Positions 23,682 through 31,949 of a stretch of DNA of 64,000 bases are shown piece after piece (the stretch's first letter is position 1; the number at the start of each line of letters is the position of its first letter). The stretch spans positions 1,736,001-1,800,000 of the forward strand of contig NZ_FSRA01000002.1 of NCBI RefSeq assembly GCF_900129465.1. The letters run 5' to 3'. The translations under genes were made by a program, and so were the position numbers. Source of the stretch: Chitinophaga niabensis. GTDB lineage: Bacteria; Bacteroidota; Bacteroidia; Chitinophagales; Chitinophagaceae. The notes under the pieces were generated by a model, which saw nothing but the letters and a program-made list of their open reading frames with translations, ran no database searches and had not been told where the DNA came from.

Positions 23682-25502
23682 TTACCTGGTAGCCACAGCC
23701 TCCTGGAGCAATTGCGCCTTTTTCAGCAATTGAACGTATTCCGCCCTATACCCTTCAGGATCTTTACCCCTTGCACCATTTGCCAACATCAAGGCAGATT
23801 CGTAAGTAGAAGATCCTTTATAAGGGCTGCTCCTCAATAACATCCCGAATTGCGCCACAGATGCAGCAAGCCTGAAATCTTCCGGAGCATTTTCTATACT
23901 CTTAGCCCCCGGCAGCAACACTTTCTCCAGTAATTTGCTCTTCTCTCCATCCGGTTCTTTGTACCGCATTTTCACTGTCAGCAACTCATTGCTGGATGAT
24001 CTATACGATACGGGAGCAGGGTTCTGGTATTTCAGCGGGTCCACGGAACCTTCCCTGGCACCCACCGGCACTAATTCATACAAAGCAGTCACCGTATGCC
24101 CCGAACCCATATCACCTGCATCTTTTTTGTCGTCATTAAAATCCTCGTCATTCAGCAAACGGTTCTCGTAGCCCACTAAACGGTACGACTGCACGAATTT
24201 GGGATTGAACTCCACCTGCAGTTTCACATCCTTCGCAATAGTGAAGAGTGTACCGCCGAACTCCGTAACAAATGTCCGGCGGGCCTCTTCAAAATTGTCT
24301 ATATAAGCATAGTTCCCGTTTCCTTTATCCGCAAGGGTTTCAAGGCGGTTATCTTTATAATTGCCCATGCCGAATCCAAGCACAGACAATGAAATACCTT
24401 TCTCCTTTTCTCTTTCGATCAGGTCCTGCAGATCTTCTTCACTGGAGAGCCCTACATTGAAATCTCCGTCAGTAGCCAGGATCACCCGGTTATTTCCTTT
24501 TTTGATGAAATGATCTGCGGCGGTTCTATAGGCGAGTTTAATACCTGCGCCACCTGCTGTAGACCCTCCTGCACTGAGGTTTTCCAATGCATCAATGATC
24601 TTGGTCTTCTCTTTCCCGGAAGTGGAAGGTAATACCAGTCCTGCTGCGCCTGCATATACCACAATCGCTACACGGTCTTCTTCCCTTAACTGCTGTACCA
24701 ATGCTTTAAATGCTTGTTTCACCAGCGGCAGCCTGTTTGGAGGATACATGGAACCGGAAACATCCAGCAGGAATACCAGGTTGGAAGCGGGTAGTTTGTC
24801 GGTAGGGATCTTTTTCCCCTGTAAGCCAATGCGCACCAGCTGATGCTCCTTATTCCAGGGGCAGATAGCAAGGTCCGCATATATGGCTACAGGATCATTA
24901 TTCACAGGTGCAGGGTAATTATAGTCGAAATAATTGATCAGTTCTTCAATGCGTACGGCATTGGGTTTGAGCAGCTGGCCACCATTCAGGTTTGTTCTCA
25001 CAAGCGAATAACTGGCCCTGTCTACATCTGCAGAAAACGTACTCAACGGGCTTTTGGTGGTATTCAGGAAGCCATTTTCACGGATACCTTTAAATTCATT
25101 GGTGTTTTGGTCTTCCATGCGGGGAGCATAGCTATAATTGGCTACAGCTCCGGTTACGGTTTTTTTTTGCACCGAACCCAACCCCACCACTACTACTTCC
25201 TGCAATGCCTGCTGGCTTTGGCTCAGGTGTATCACGTACATAGAATCTTTAGCCGTGAATTGCTTCTCAAGGGATTGATACCCCACATACTGCACCACAA
25301 GGGTAAAAGCCCCTTTGGGCCGGGTAAAAGTGAAACCCCCGTCAGGAGTGGTGGTAGTGCCAAATTTGGTGCCTTTTATAAATATGCTAACACCCGGCAA
25401 TGGCTGATTATTCGCCTTGTCCATCACAAATCCCCTGGAGGTTTGCCCGATGGCAGCAACGGAAATAATGGTGCACAGGATCAGAAAACAATACTTTTTC
25501 AT
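23682..25502 (-). CDS. von Willebrand factor A protein with carboxypeptidase-like N-terminal domain
   Basis: The 606-residue secreted protein has a signal peptide ('TIISVAAIGQTSRG'), then a carboxypeptidase-D regulatory-like beta domain (about 20-105). Next comes a segment 'QALQEVVVVGLGSVQKKTVTGAV' that looks like the start of a SusC/TonB plug. The rest fits the YfbK-type family: a conserved 'STFSADVDRASYSLVRTNL' region, a VWA domain with an intact MIDAS ('LLDVSGSMYPPNRL', 'LATDGDFNVG') and a C-terminal DUF3520-like domain. VWA domains bind metal and protein ligands. The location is probably the periplasm or cell surface. No plug or barrel follows the TonB-like segment, so it is not a transporter. 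The ligand is unknown. Confidence 0.85.
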   Translation of the reverse strand: MKKYCFLILCTIISVAAIGQTSRGFVMDKANNQPLPGVSIFIKGTKFGTTTTPDGGFTFTRPKGAFTLVVQYVGYQSLEKQFTAKDSMYVIHLSQSQQALQEVVVVGLGSVQKKTVTGAVANYSYAPRMEDQNTNEFKGIRENGFLNTTKSPLSTFSADVDRASYSLVRTNLNGGQLLKPNAVRIEELINYFDYNYPAPVNNDPVAIYADLAICPWNKEHQLVRIGLQGKKIPTDKLPASNLVFLLDVSGSMYPPNRLPLVKQAFKALVQQLREEDRVAIVVYAGAAGLVLPSTSGKEKTKIIDALENLSAGGSTAGGAGIKLAYRTAADHFIKKGNNRVILATDGDFNVGLSSEEDLQDLIEREKEKGISLSVLGFGMGNYKDNRLETLADKGNGNYAYIDNFEEARRTFVTEFGGTLFTIAKDVKLQVEFNPKFVQSYRLVGYENRLLNDEDFNDDKKDAGDMGSGHTVTALYELVPVGAREGSVDPLKYQNPAPVSYRSSSNELLTVKMRYKEPDGEKSKLLEKVLLPGAKSIENAPEDFRLAASVAQFGMLLRSSPYKGSSTYESALMLANGARGKDPEGYRAEYVQLLKKAQLLQEAVATR

Positions 25503-25561
25503 AATAATGAGGTTTGATTCCGGGATTATGATGCAGGGAAGGGTAGGTATTCCATAAACTT

Positions 25562-25569
25562 TATCTTTG
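25562..25569 (+). promoter_or_regulatory. -7 element of anmK
   Basis: TATCTTTG matches TAnnTTTG and lies 14 bases before the anmK ATG, giving a very short leader. No good -33 element is visible. Confidence 0.4.
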
Positions 25570-25583
25570 CAAAAATTTTAAGC

Positions 25584-26675
25584 ATGGTTTATAACGTTAT
25601 CGGGTTAATGTCAGGCAGTTCGCTGGACGGGTTGGATATAGCATTTGTGGAATTGAGCGAGGTACGCGGCCAATGGTCGTATACTATCCATGTGGCAGAA
25701 TGCCTGGCTTACAGTCCCCAATGGTTGGCAGACCTGAAAGGGGCGGTAACGTTAAATGCCCGGGATTATCAACTGCTGCACAGCGCCTATGGCCATTATA
25801 CCGGCCAGCAGGTAAAAGATTTCATCCAAAGGAACAACCTGGAGCACAGGGTGCATTTTATAGCCTCTCATGGGCACACCACTTTTCATATGCCGGAACA
25901 ACGCATGACGGCCCAGTTGGGAGACGGGGCAGCTATTGCAGCAGTGACCGGTTTGCCGGTGATCAGTGATCTCAGGGCTATGGACGTAGCTTTGGGAGGC
26001 CAGGGTGCTCCCATTGTACCGATGGGCGAAAAATTATTATTCCCCGGATACGATTATTGGCTTAACCTCGGAGGCATTGCCAATCTCTCTGCAAAAAATG
26101 GCGAAACATTCCATGCCTTTGATGTATGCCCCGCCAACCGGGTACTGGATGCACTGGCTGCTGCATTGGGTAAAACATATGATGAGAACGGAACACTTGC
26201 ATCCGGCGGAGTAATAGATAAATCATTGCTGGATGCCTTGAACAGCCAGCCTTATTATAGCCAGGCTTTCCCTAAATCCCTCGCGAATGATTTTGGTACG
26301 GACGTACTCCTGCCTTTGATCCATAAACATACATTATCCGTTCAGGGTAAACTCCGCACTTATGTAGCCCATATTGCCACACAGATCAGGCAATCGCTGG
26401 AAGCCGTTTCCCGGGAAGGCACTAATGATAAGAAATTACTCGTAACAGGTGGTGGTGCTTTCAACCAGTTCCTGATCAACTGCATCCGGGAAGAATTAAC
26501 ACCACTCGGTGTTTCCGTAATGGTGCCGGATGCACAGACCGCTGCATTCAAAGAAGCATTGGTAATGGCACTGATCGGCGCTTTGCGCTGGCAGCAAAAG
26601 ACCAATGTGCTTAGCTCTGTTACAGGGGCTGCACGGGATAGTGTGAATGGTACTTTGTGGTTGGGAGAAGGTTAA
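25584..26675 (+). CDS. anmK: Anhydro-N-acetylmuramic acid kinase
   Basis: AnmK phosphorylates and opens 1,6-anhydro-MurNAc, released from peptidoglycan turnover, to MurNAc-6-phosphate. The 363-residue protein has the ASKHA-fold phosphate loop 'GLMSGSSLDGLDIAFVE' at its start, the sugar-binding 'HFIASHGHTTFH', 'VISDLRAMDVALGGQGAPIVP', 'WLNLGGIANLSA' and 'LLVTGGGAFNQFL'. The length matches the family. It converges on ade: the two stop codons overlap within the palindrome TTAA at 26672-26675, with no terminator between the genes. Confidence 0.94.
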   Translation: MVYNVIGLMSGSSLDGLDIAFVELSEVRGQWSYTIHVAECLAYSPQWLADLKGAVTLNARDYQLLHSAYGHYTGQQVKDFIQRNNLEHRVHFIASHGHTTFHMPEQRMTAQLGDGAAIAAVTGLPVISDLRAMDVALGGQGAPIVPMGEKLLFPGYDYWLNLGGIANLSAKNGETFHAFDVCPANRVLDALAAALGKTYDENGTLASGGVIDKSLLDALNSQPYYSQAFPKSLANDFGTDVLLPLIHKHTLSVQGKLRTYVAHIATQIRQSLEAVSREGTNDKKLLVTGGGAFNQFLINCIREELTPLGVSVMVPDAQTAAFKEALVMALIGALRWQQKTNVLSSVTGAARDSVNGTLWLGEG

Positions 26676-28306
26676 ACCATCACATCCGTAAAGGAAAAAG
26701 TATCCCCGTTAAATAATCCTTTATCGCTGAGTTTTAAATGAGGGATCACCAGCAGGGCCATGAAAGACAAGGTCATGAAAGGTGCATCCAATGTACTGCC
26801 CAGCTTTTTGGCAGCTGCATCCAGTTCGCTGTAACGTTGGGCAGTGCTGTATCCGTCTTCTGCACTCATCAGCCCTGCTACAGGCAATGGCAATACCTGC
26901 GTGCTTCCATCAGTTGTTACGCAAACGCCGCCTTCGTAACGGATCAGTTCATTCACTGCAGCAGCAATGCTTTGATCGTCCACACCCACTACAATGATAT
27001 TATGACTGTCGTGCGCCACGGTAGAAGCAATGGCACCTTTTTTCAATCCGAAGTTTTTGATGAAGCCTGTTGCTGCAGGGGCATCATAATAACGGTTGAT
27101 CACTGCTATCTTCAACACGTCCTGCGCTGCATCACTTACCAGTAAACCGTTCCGGGGTGTCAGTACGGCATGGATGCAATTGGTGATCAGTTGCCCTTCC
27201 AGCGCTTCTATCACCTGCACCCGGGTTTCCTTGTTTGCAGGTATATGGAAGTCTGCAGCCGTTTTAGGCTGGCAGCTGAATTGATTCACGCGTGCAATAG
27301 GAACTGCAGGAATGAGGGTTTTTCCTTGTTGTGCTACAGCCACACCATTGATATAAGTTTCCAGTATATTAAACAGCTGCAGGTTGTCCACGATAATGAA
27401 GTCCGCCGGATCATTGATCTGCAGCAGTCCTACAGGCATGTTGTAATGTTTTACAGGATTGATACATGCAGCCTGAAGAATGTTATACAGCTCGTAACCC
27501 TTTGCCAGTGAACGTTTCACCAATTCATTGATGTGCCCGTCCACCAGGTTGTCCGGATGTTTATCGTCACTGCAGAACATTACATTTTGCGGATGGGATT
27601 GTATCAGGGAAGAGAGGGCTTCATAATTCCTGGCGGCACTGCCTTCCCGGATGAGGATGTGCATGCCGTACTGCAGTTTATCCAAAGCTTCTTCCAGTGT
27701 GAAACATTCATGGTCTGTACTGATCCCTGCAGCAATGTACTTTGCTGCATCTTCTCCCCTGAGTCCCGGAGCATGGCCATCCACGGGTTTCCCATGTTTT
27801 TTGGCGGCAGCTATTTTGGCCATCACTTCAGGGTCCTTATACAGCACGCCGGGGTAATTCATCATTTCAGAGAGGTAATAGATATCCGGGCGTTGCAGTA
27901 ACTGGTTTACATCTTCCGCATTCACAGCAGCACCGGCAGTTTCAAAGATAGTGGCCGGAACACAGGAAGGAGCGCCGAAACAGAATTTGAAGGGTACCTG
28001 CTTTGCATTGTCCAGCATATATTCCACACCCTTTACACCTAGTACATTTGCAATTTCGTGAGGGTCTGAAATAGTAGCCACGGTGCCATGAGGGACCGCC
28101 AGCCGCGCAAATTCCGAAGGAACAAGCATGGAACTTTCAACATGTACATGCGCATCGATAAAGCCGGGCAATATATACTGTTGGGGTACAGCTGTATCAG
28201 TAGGAACAATATTCCGGATGATGCCATCTTCTATAGTAATAACCGCCGGGAATGTCCTTCTGCCGGGGATGTCCACCAAATGGCCGGCTACCTGCATTTG
28301 TTTCAT
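26672..28306 (-). CDS. ade: Adenine deaminase (amidohydrolase type)
   Basis: Ade converts adenine to hypoxanthine and ammonia in purine salvage. The 544-residue protein has the metal-binding 'FIDAHVHVESSM', 'AVPHGTVATISDPHEIANVLG', 'GKPVDGHAPGLRGEDAAKYIAAGISTDHECF' and 'MFCSDDKHPDNLVDGHINELVKR'. The C-terminal domain with 'NIIVVGVDDQSIAAAVNEL' and 'AGLMSAEDG' is specific to this long family and distinguishes it from adenosine-type deaminases. Length and motifs are complete. Confidence 0.94.
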   Translation of the reverse strand: MKQMQVAGHLVDIPGRRTFPAVITIEDGIIRNIVPTDTAVPQQYILPGFIDAHVHVESSMLVPSEFARLAVPHGTVATISDPHEIANVLGVKGVEYMLDNAKQVPFKFCFGAPSCVPATIFETAGAAVNAEDVNQLLQRPDIYYLSEMMNYPGVLYKDPEVMAKIAAAKKHGKPVDGHAPGLRGEDAAKYIAAGISTDHECFTLEEALDKLQYGMHILIREGSAARNYEALSSLIQSHPQNVMFCSDDKHPDNLVDGHINELVKRSLAKGYELYNILQAACINPVKHYNMPVGLLQINDPADFIIVDNLQLFNILETYINGVAVAQQGKTLIPAVPIARVNQFSCQPKTAADFHIPANKETRVQVIEALEGQLITNCIHAVLTPRNGLLVSDAAQDVLKIAVINRYYDAPAATGFIKNFGLKKGAIASTVAHDSHNIIVVGVDDQSIAAAVNELIRYEGGVCVTTDGSTQVLPLPVAGLMSAEDGYSTAQRYSELDAAAKKLGSTLDAPFMTLSFMALLVIPHLKLSDKGLFNGDTFSFTDVMV

Positions 28307-28350
28307 GGGTATAAAACTCGGAAAAACCGTTAAATAATCCTTAAAAGCTT

Positions 28351-28378
28351 TTTGCTATCTTCATTTGAGATACATTTG
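28351..28378 (+). promoter_or_regulatory. Promoter of the secreted LolA-like protein gene
   Basis: TTTG at 28351-28354 and TACATTTG at 28371-28378 are separated by 16 bases, slightly short for the Bacteroidota consensus. The ATG follows 28 bases later. Confidence 0.5.
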
Positions 28379-28406
28379 TAGGCAATAAATCTAAAACTCC
28401 TCTATT

Positions 28407-29129
28407 ATGAAACAGTTCCGGATGTTGACCCTGTCTATGCTTCTGGTAGGTGCTGCGGTTGTCGCAAAAGCACAGACATTGGATGAAGTGGTGAACAAAC
28501 ATATTACCGCCATGGGTGGCGCAGCAAAATTAAAAGCCCTCAATTCACAGATCGCAGAAGGAAGCATGTCTATCCAGGGAATGGACTTCCCGTTGAAAGT
28601 GATCAACCTGAATCAAAAAGCCATGCGTATCGAATTTGAAGCGATGGGTACTAAAAATGTACAGGTGATCACGTCAAAAGGTGGATGGATGTTCCTGCCC
28701 GTTCAGCAACAGCAGGCTCCTGTAGATTCTGATCCTGCAGACCTCGCAGATGCACAGCGCGATCTGGACCTTACCGGTGAACTGGTGGATTACAAAGCAA
28801 AAGGGCATACCGCAGAACTGATCGGCAAAGAAACAATCGACGGAAAGGAATTATACAAGATCAAGCTCACCCGTAAAGATGCTTCCATCTCCAATTATTT
28901 TGTAGATCCAAGCAACTGGTATGTAACTAAAAGAACAACCAATAAATCCATACAGGGGCAGGAAATTGAAATAGTAGAGAACTTCTCTGACTTCAAAAAA
29001 TCCGGCGATGGCTATGTGTATGCCGCTGCAGTAGAACAATTACCAATGGGCATGAAGATCAACTATACGAAAGTAGAGATCAATACCCCGGTAGATGAAA
29101 AGGTATTTGAAAAACCAGCTGCCCAATAA
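28407..29129 (+). CDS. Secreted LolA-like protein, 240 aa
   Basis: A signal peptide ('LVGAAVVAKAQ') precedes a single domain with 'LDEVVNKHITAMGGAAKLKALNSQIAEGSMSIQG', 'KAMRIEFEAMGTKNVQVITSKGGWMFLPVQ' and 'DGKELYKIKLTRKDASISNYFVDPSNWYVTKRT'. This pattern resembles outer-membrane lipoprotein-sorting (LolA/LolB-fold) proteins, which bind lipid chains in a half-barrel. It carries no lipobox, so it is probably soluble in the periplasm. The neighbours give no functional link. The exact role is unknown; lipid or lipoprotein binding is inferred from the fold. Confidence 0.75.
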   Translation: MKQFRMLTLSMLLVGAAVVAKAQTLDEVVNKHITAMGGAAKLKALNSQIAEGSMSIQGMDFPLKVINLNQKAMRIEFEAMGTKNVQVITSKGGWMFLPVQQQQAPVDSDPADLADAQRDLDLTGELVDYKAKGHTAELIGKETIDGKELYKIKLTRKDASISNYFVDPSNWYVTKRTTNKSIQGQEIEIVENFSDFKKSGDGYVYAAAVEQLPMGMKINYTKVEINTPVDEKVFEKPAAQ

Positions 29130-29146
29130 GCAGCTGTGCAGATATT

Positions 29147-29178
29147 AAAAAGCCGCCTCGTAAGAAGCGGCTTTTTTT
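29147..29178. terminator. Bidirectional terminator
   Basis: AAAAAGCCGC / GCGGCTTTTTTT with loop CTCGTAAGA lies between the convergent LolA-like and WYL genes and has suitable runs on both sides. Confidence 0.85.
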
Positions 29179-30181
29179 ATTGATAACGTTCCAGCATTTT
29201 CTTTGCTTCTGCTTTTAAAGCGTCCGCCAGGTGTTTGGGTTCCAGCACTTTTACCCTTGCCCCGTTACTCAGCAGCAGTATCATCAGCTCCTGGTTCACC
29301 ACCAGTTTTAAACCTACGCGGCATTCCTTTTCATCATCTTTCAGGATCGTCTGGGAAGGATGGATGGGTTGTGTTTTCACATATTTGCCCTGGTGCGGCG
29401 TGTAGGATAATACAATGTCTTCCGGTTCTCCTTCTGTAACAGTGATACCTATCGCATGCTGGAAGTAACTCGCATCATCAAAGTTCTTTTCATCAAAATG
29501 TTTATCGGTAGGCCAGAACTTCACAATGCGGTCAAGAGAGAAAGTAAGCACGGTACCACCTTTGGCCTTCTGGCTTTTGCCGATCAGGTAAAAGCGGTGG
29601 TTGTATTCCCTTAAGTGATAAGGTTCTACCCAATGTTCTTTAGGCTCCGTACGGTCAAAGCTCTGATAAGCAATGCGGATCACTTCCAGGTTTTTGATAG
29701 CATCTACGATCTCAGGAATATGTTCTGCACCCTGGTACTGGCTGCCGCGGCTGAATTTGATCAGGCCCCTGTTTTCCAGTTGCTGCCGGTTCATTTTGAG
29801 GCTCGCCGCAATCTTCAGGATGGCATCCTCAAAACGCTGTATCACCGGCAGGCTGCGGAATTGCTCCAGGATACCTATCGCTACTTCCAGCCCCTGCAGA
29901 TCTGCTTCATCAATAGGACTATTACTGATGGAGAAATTTTCATCTTCATATTGATATACCCTTGAACTGCGGTTGTATATGATCGGTGCGAAATAATTAA
30001 GCTCCGCATCGTTGCGCATATCCTCTATATCCTTCTGGATAGTACGTACAGCGATGGACTTATCCATCTTGTCAGATACAAAAGTAACGAGGTCGTCCAG
30101 GCTGGGTTTAGGCAGGCGTTTATTGCGTAAACGTTCATCTATCCATCGATAACGGGAAAGGGCATCTTTATTCTTAGGCAT
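29177..30181 (-). CDS. WYL-domain transcriptional regulator
   Basis: The 334-residue protein starts with a winged-helix HTH region ('ALSRYRWIDERLRNKRLPKPSLDDLVTFVSDKM', 'VAVRTIQKDIEDMRND'-like), followed by a WYL domain ('WVEPYHLREYNHRFYLIGKSQKAKGG', 'TFSLDRIVKF') and a C-terminal WCX extension. The methionine at 30181 is preferred to that at 30232 because the 17 extra residues do not fit. WYL proteins sense nucleotides or other small ligands and often control DNA-damage or defence genes. No defence genes lie next to it. The target is unknown. Confidence 0.85.
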   Translation of the reverse strand: MPKNKDALSRYRWIDERLRNKRLPKPSLDDLVTFVSDKMDKSIAVRTIQKDIEDMRNDAELNYFAPIIYNRSSRVYQYEDENFSISNSPIDEADLQGLEVAIGILEQFRSLPVIQRFEDAILKIAASLKMNRQQLENRGLIKFSRGSQYQGAEHIPEIVDAIKNLEVIRIAYQSFDRTEPKEHWVEPYHLREYNHRFYLIGKSQKAKGGTVLTFSLDRIVKFWPTDKHFDEKNFDDASYFQHAIGITVTEGEPEDIVLSYTPHQGKYVKTQPIHPSQTILKDDEKECRVGLKLVVNQELMILLLSNGARVKVLEPKHLADALKAEAKKMLERYQ

Positions 30182-30292
30182 GCATTCCGGGTTTTTTCGG
30201 AGGTAAAAGTATAACAATTTCGGTACGCACATCCCTTGCGCACAGCCCTAATATTTTTGTATCGTTATTAAACCAGTCAAAAACGATCATTC

Positions 30293-30883
30293 ATGAAAAA
30301 GCTATCCTTACATACTACACAGGTCCAGGAAGCAACTGCCATCAAAGTAGGCCAGATCATCCTTGACGACTCTCATTACCTCACCTGCTGGGGTTACCTG
30401 GAAACCGAAACCGGCTGGCGCAAATGCGATTTTGTGACCAGTTATGACGTTCTGAATACCATGATCAGGGCTATTGAAGACAAAAGCGAAGCCGTTCAGA
30501 TGGCCATTGTACAAAAGCTGGAAACCATGCAGCAGGTACCTGAGATCATTGATTTTGAAGCCCAGCTGGGCGAACCCGTATTATTCGATAACCTGCTCTT
30601 TCACCTGGCCCGCCCCGAATTTGTACAGGAAGAGGAATGGATGGAATATGCCAATAACAGCTGTTACTTTATCCGCAAGGCAGAACATTGCTCCAAAACT
30701 GAGGCTTATAACCGCAGTGTGGACAAATGCATGCATGCCCTTGTAAAGAACTACGAACTCTACCTGGGTTACCTGGAACTGGAATTTGATGAGCCCAGCG
30801 CCCGCCAACAGGCTGATCTTGAGGACGATATGAAGTATAGCCTGGCCTATTACGCCTGGAAACAGGGTGGGAATGCCCATTAA
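30293..30883 (+). CDS. Hypothetical protein, 196 aa
   Basis: The protein is acidic, soluble and mostly helical, without signal peptide or membrane segment. Visible strings are 'CWGYLETETGWRKCDFVTSYDVLNTMIRAIEDKSEAV' and 'KTEAYNRSVDKCMHALVKNYELYLGYLELEFDE'. I do not recognise a family. A -7-like TATTTTTG (30252-30259) lies 33 bases before the ATG. It diverges from the WYL regulator with a 111-bp gap, so the regulator might control it, but that is only suggested by position. Confidence 0.7.
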   Translation: MKKLSLHTTQVQEATAIKVGQIILDDSHYLTCWGYLETETGWRKCDFVTSYDVLNTMIRAIEDKSEAVQMAIVQKLETMQQVPEIIDFEAQLGEPVLFDNLLFHLARPEFVQEEEWMEYANNSCYFIRKAEHCSKTEAYNRSVDKCMHALVKNYELYLGYLELEFDEPSARQQADLEDDMKYSLAYYAWKQGGNAH

Positions 30884-31046
30884 GGTTTTATAGCCCCCAA
30901 ACCGGCCGCATCCATTAAGCAATTGTTAACTTATTCTGAAAATCCAGCCTTAGAACCCAGCACCATAAAGATTCTAAGAAAAAAATCCTTAAAGTCTATA
31001 ATATTTGTAGGAAATCAGTATTTTTGAATCTATTAAAAGGTGTATT

Positions 31047-31682
31047 ATGAGTTTAAGGCTAGGGGACATTGCTCCCAATTTTAAGGCGAAATCGACAGTA
31101 GGAGAGATAGATCTGTACGAATACCTGGGTGATGGCTGGGGCGTGTTATTCTCACATCCTGCTGATTTTACACCCGTTTGTACAACTGAACTCGGCAAAA
31201 CAGCCTTATTGAATGGTGAATTTGCCAAACGTAACGTGAAAGTGCTGGCCCTGAGTGTAGATCCACTGGATAAACACAAGAACTGGATCAGCGACATCAA
31301 CGAAACACAAGGTTGCGAGGTGGCTTTCCCCATCATCGCAGATGAAGATAGAACGGTTTCCAACCTGTATGACATGATCCACCCGAATGCCTCAGAAACA
31401 TTCACTGTGCGTTCACTGTTCATCATTGGCCCTGATAAGAAAGTAAAGCTCATGATCACTTACCCTGCTTCTACCGGAAGGAATTTCACAGAAGTATTAC
31501 GCGTGATCGATTCCCTGCAGCTGACTGCTAACTACAGTGTAGCTACACCCGCAGACTGGAAAGAGGGAGAAGATGTGATTGTTGTACCTGCTGTGAAAAC
31601 GGAAGATATTCCGGCTAAGTTCCCGAAAGGTCACAAGATCATTAAACCTTATCTCAGAACAACGCCGCAGCCTAACAAGTAA
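31047..31682 (+). CDS. Peroxiredoxin, Prx6 (1-Cys) type
   Basis: The 211-residue protein shows the Prx6 signature 'LFSHPADFTPVCTTELGK' with peroxidatic Cys45, 'KVLALSVDPLDKHKNWISDINE', 'PIIADEDRTVSNLYDMIHPN' and the C-terminal domain 'TPADWKEGEDVIVVPAVKTEDIPAKFP' typical of this subgroup. It reduces hydrogen peroxide and organic or lipid peroxides in the cytoplasm. A -7-like TATTTTTG lies at 31019-31026. This is the second peroxiredoxin in the window, of a different class from the Bcp fusion at 664. Confidence 0.94.
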   Translation: MSLRLGDIAPNFKAKSTVGEIDLYEYLGDGWGVLFSHPADFTPVCTTELGKTALLNGEFAKRNVKVLALSVDPLDKHKNWISDINETQGCEVAFPIIADEDRTVSNLYDMIHPNASETFTVRSLFIIGPDKKVKLMITYPASTGRNFTEVLRVIDSLQLTANYSVATPADWKEGEDVIVVPAVKTEDIPAKFPKGHKIIKPYLRTTPQPNK

Positions 31683-31695
31683 TAAACGGTTGTTT

Positions 31696-31812
31696 ATGAA
31701 AAAACTGGTTCGCATCATATTACAATGGTTACAACCTTCTGTAAAGGAGGTCAAAATATTAAAGGAAGAAAAAGACCGGCAACACAAGTGGTTGCATGGA
31801 TATTATTCCTGA
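31696..31812 (+). CDS. Possible small protein, 38 aa
   Basis: A 38-codon frame starts 13 bases after the Prx6 stop ('MKKLVRIILQWLQP') and ends 34 bases before a strong terminator, so it would be co-transcribed. It is basic, with a possible amphipathic helix. No homologue is recognised, and it may be chance. Confidence 0.3.
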   Translation: MKKLVRIILQWLQPSVKEVKILKEEKDRQHKWLHGYYS

Positions 31813-31846
31813 TCGTTTTTTTTAATGGTTGGTTTTTGATTTTACG

Positions 31847-31875
31847 AAACGGGGATTTTTCCCCGTTTTTATTTT
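31847..31875 (+). terminator. Terminator of the prx6 transcript
   Basis: AAACGGGG (31847-31854) pairs with CCCCGTTT (31861-31868), loop ATTTTT, followed by TTATTTTTT. Confidence 0.85.
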
Positions 31876-31949
31876 TTATACCAACATGTAAAAAAAATGC
31901 CGCAAACCCGGAGGTCTGCAGCATTGCATATAGGTTAGATGTAAGTACC

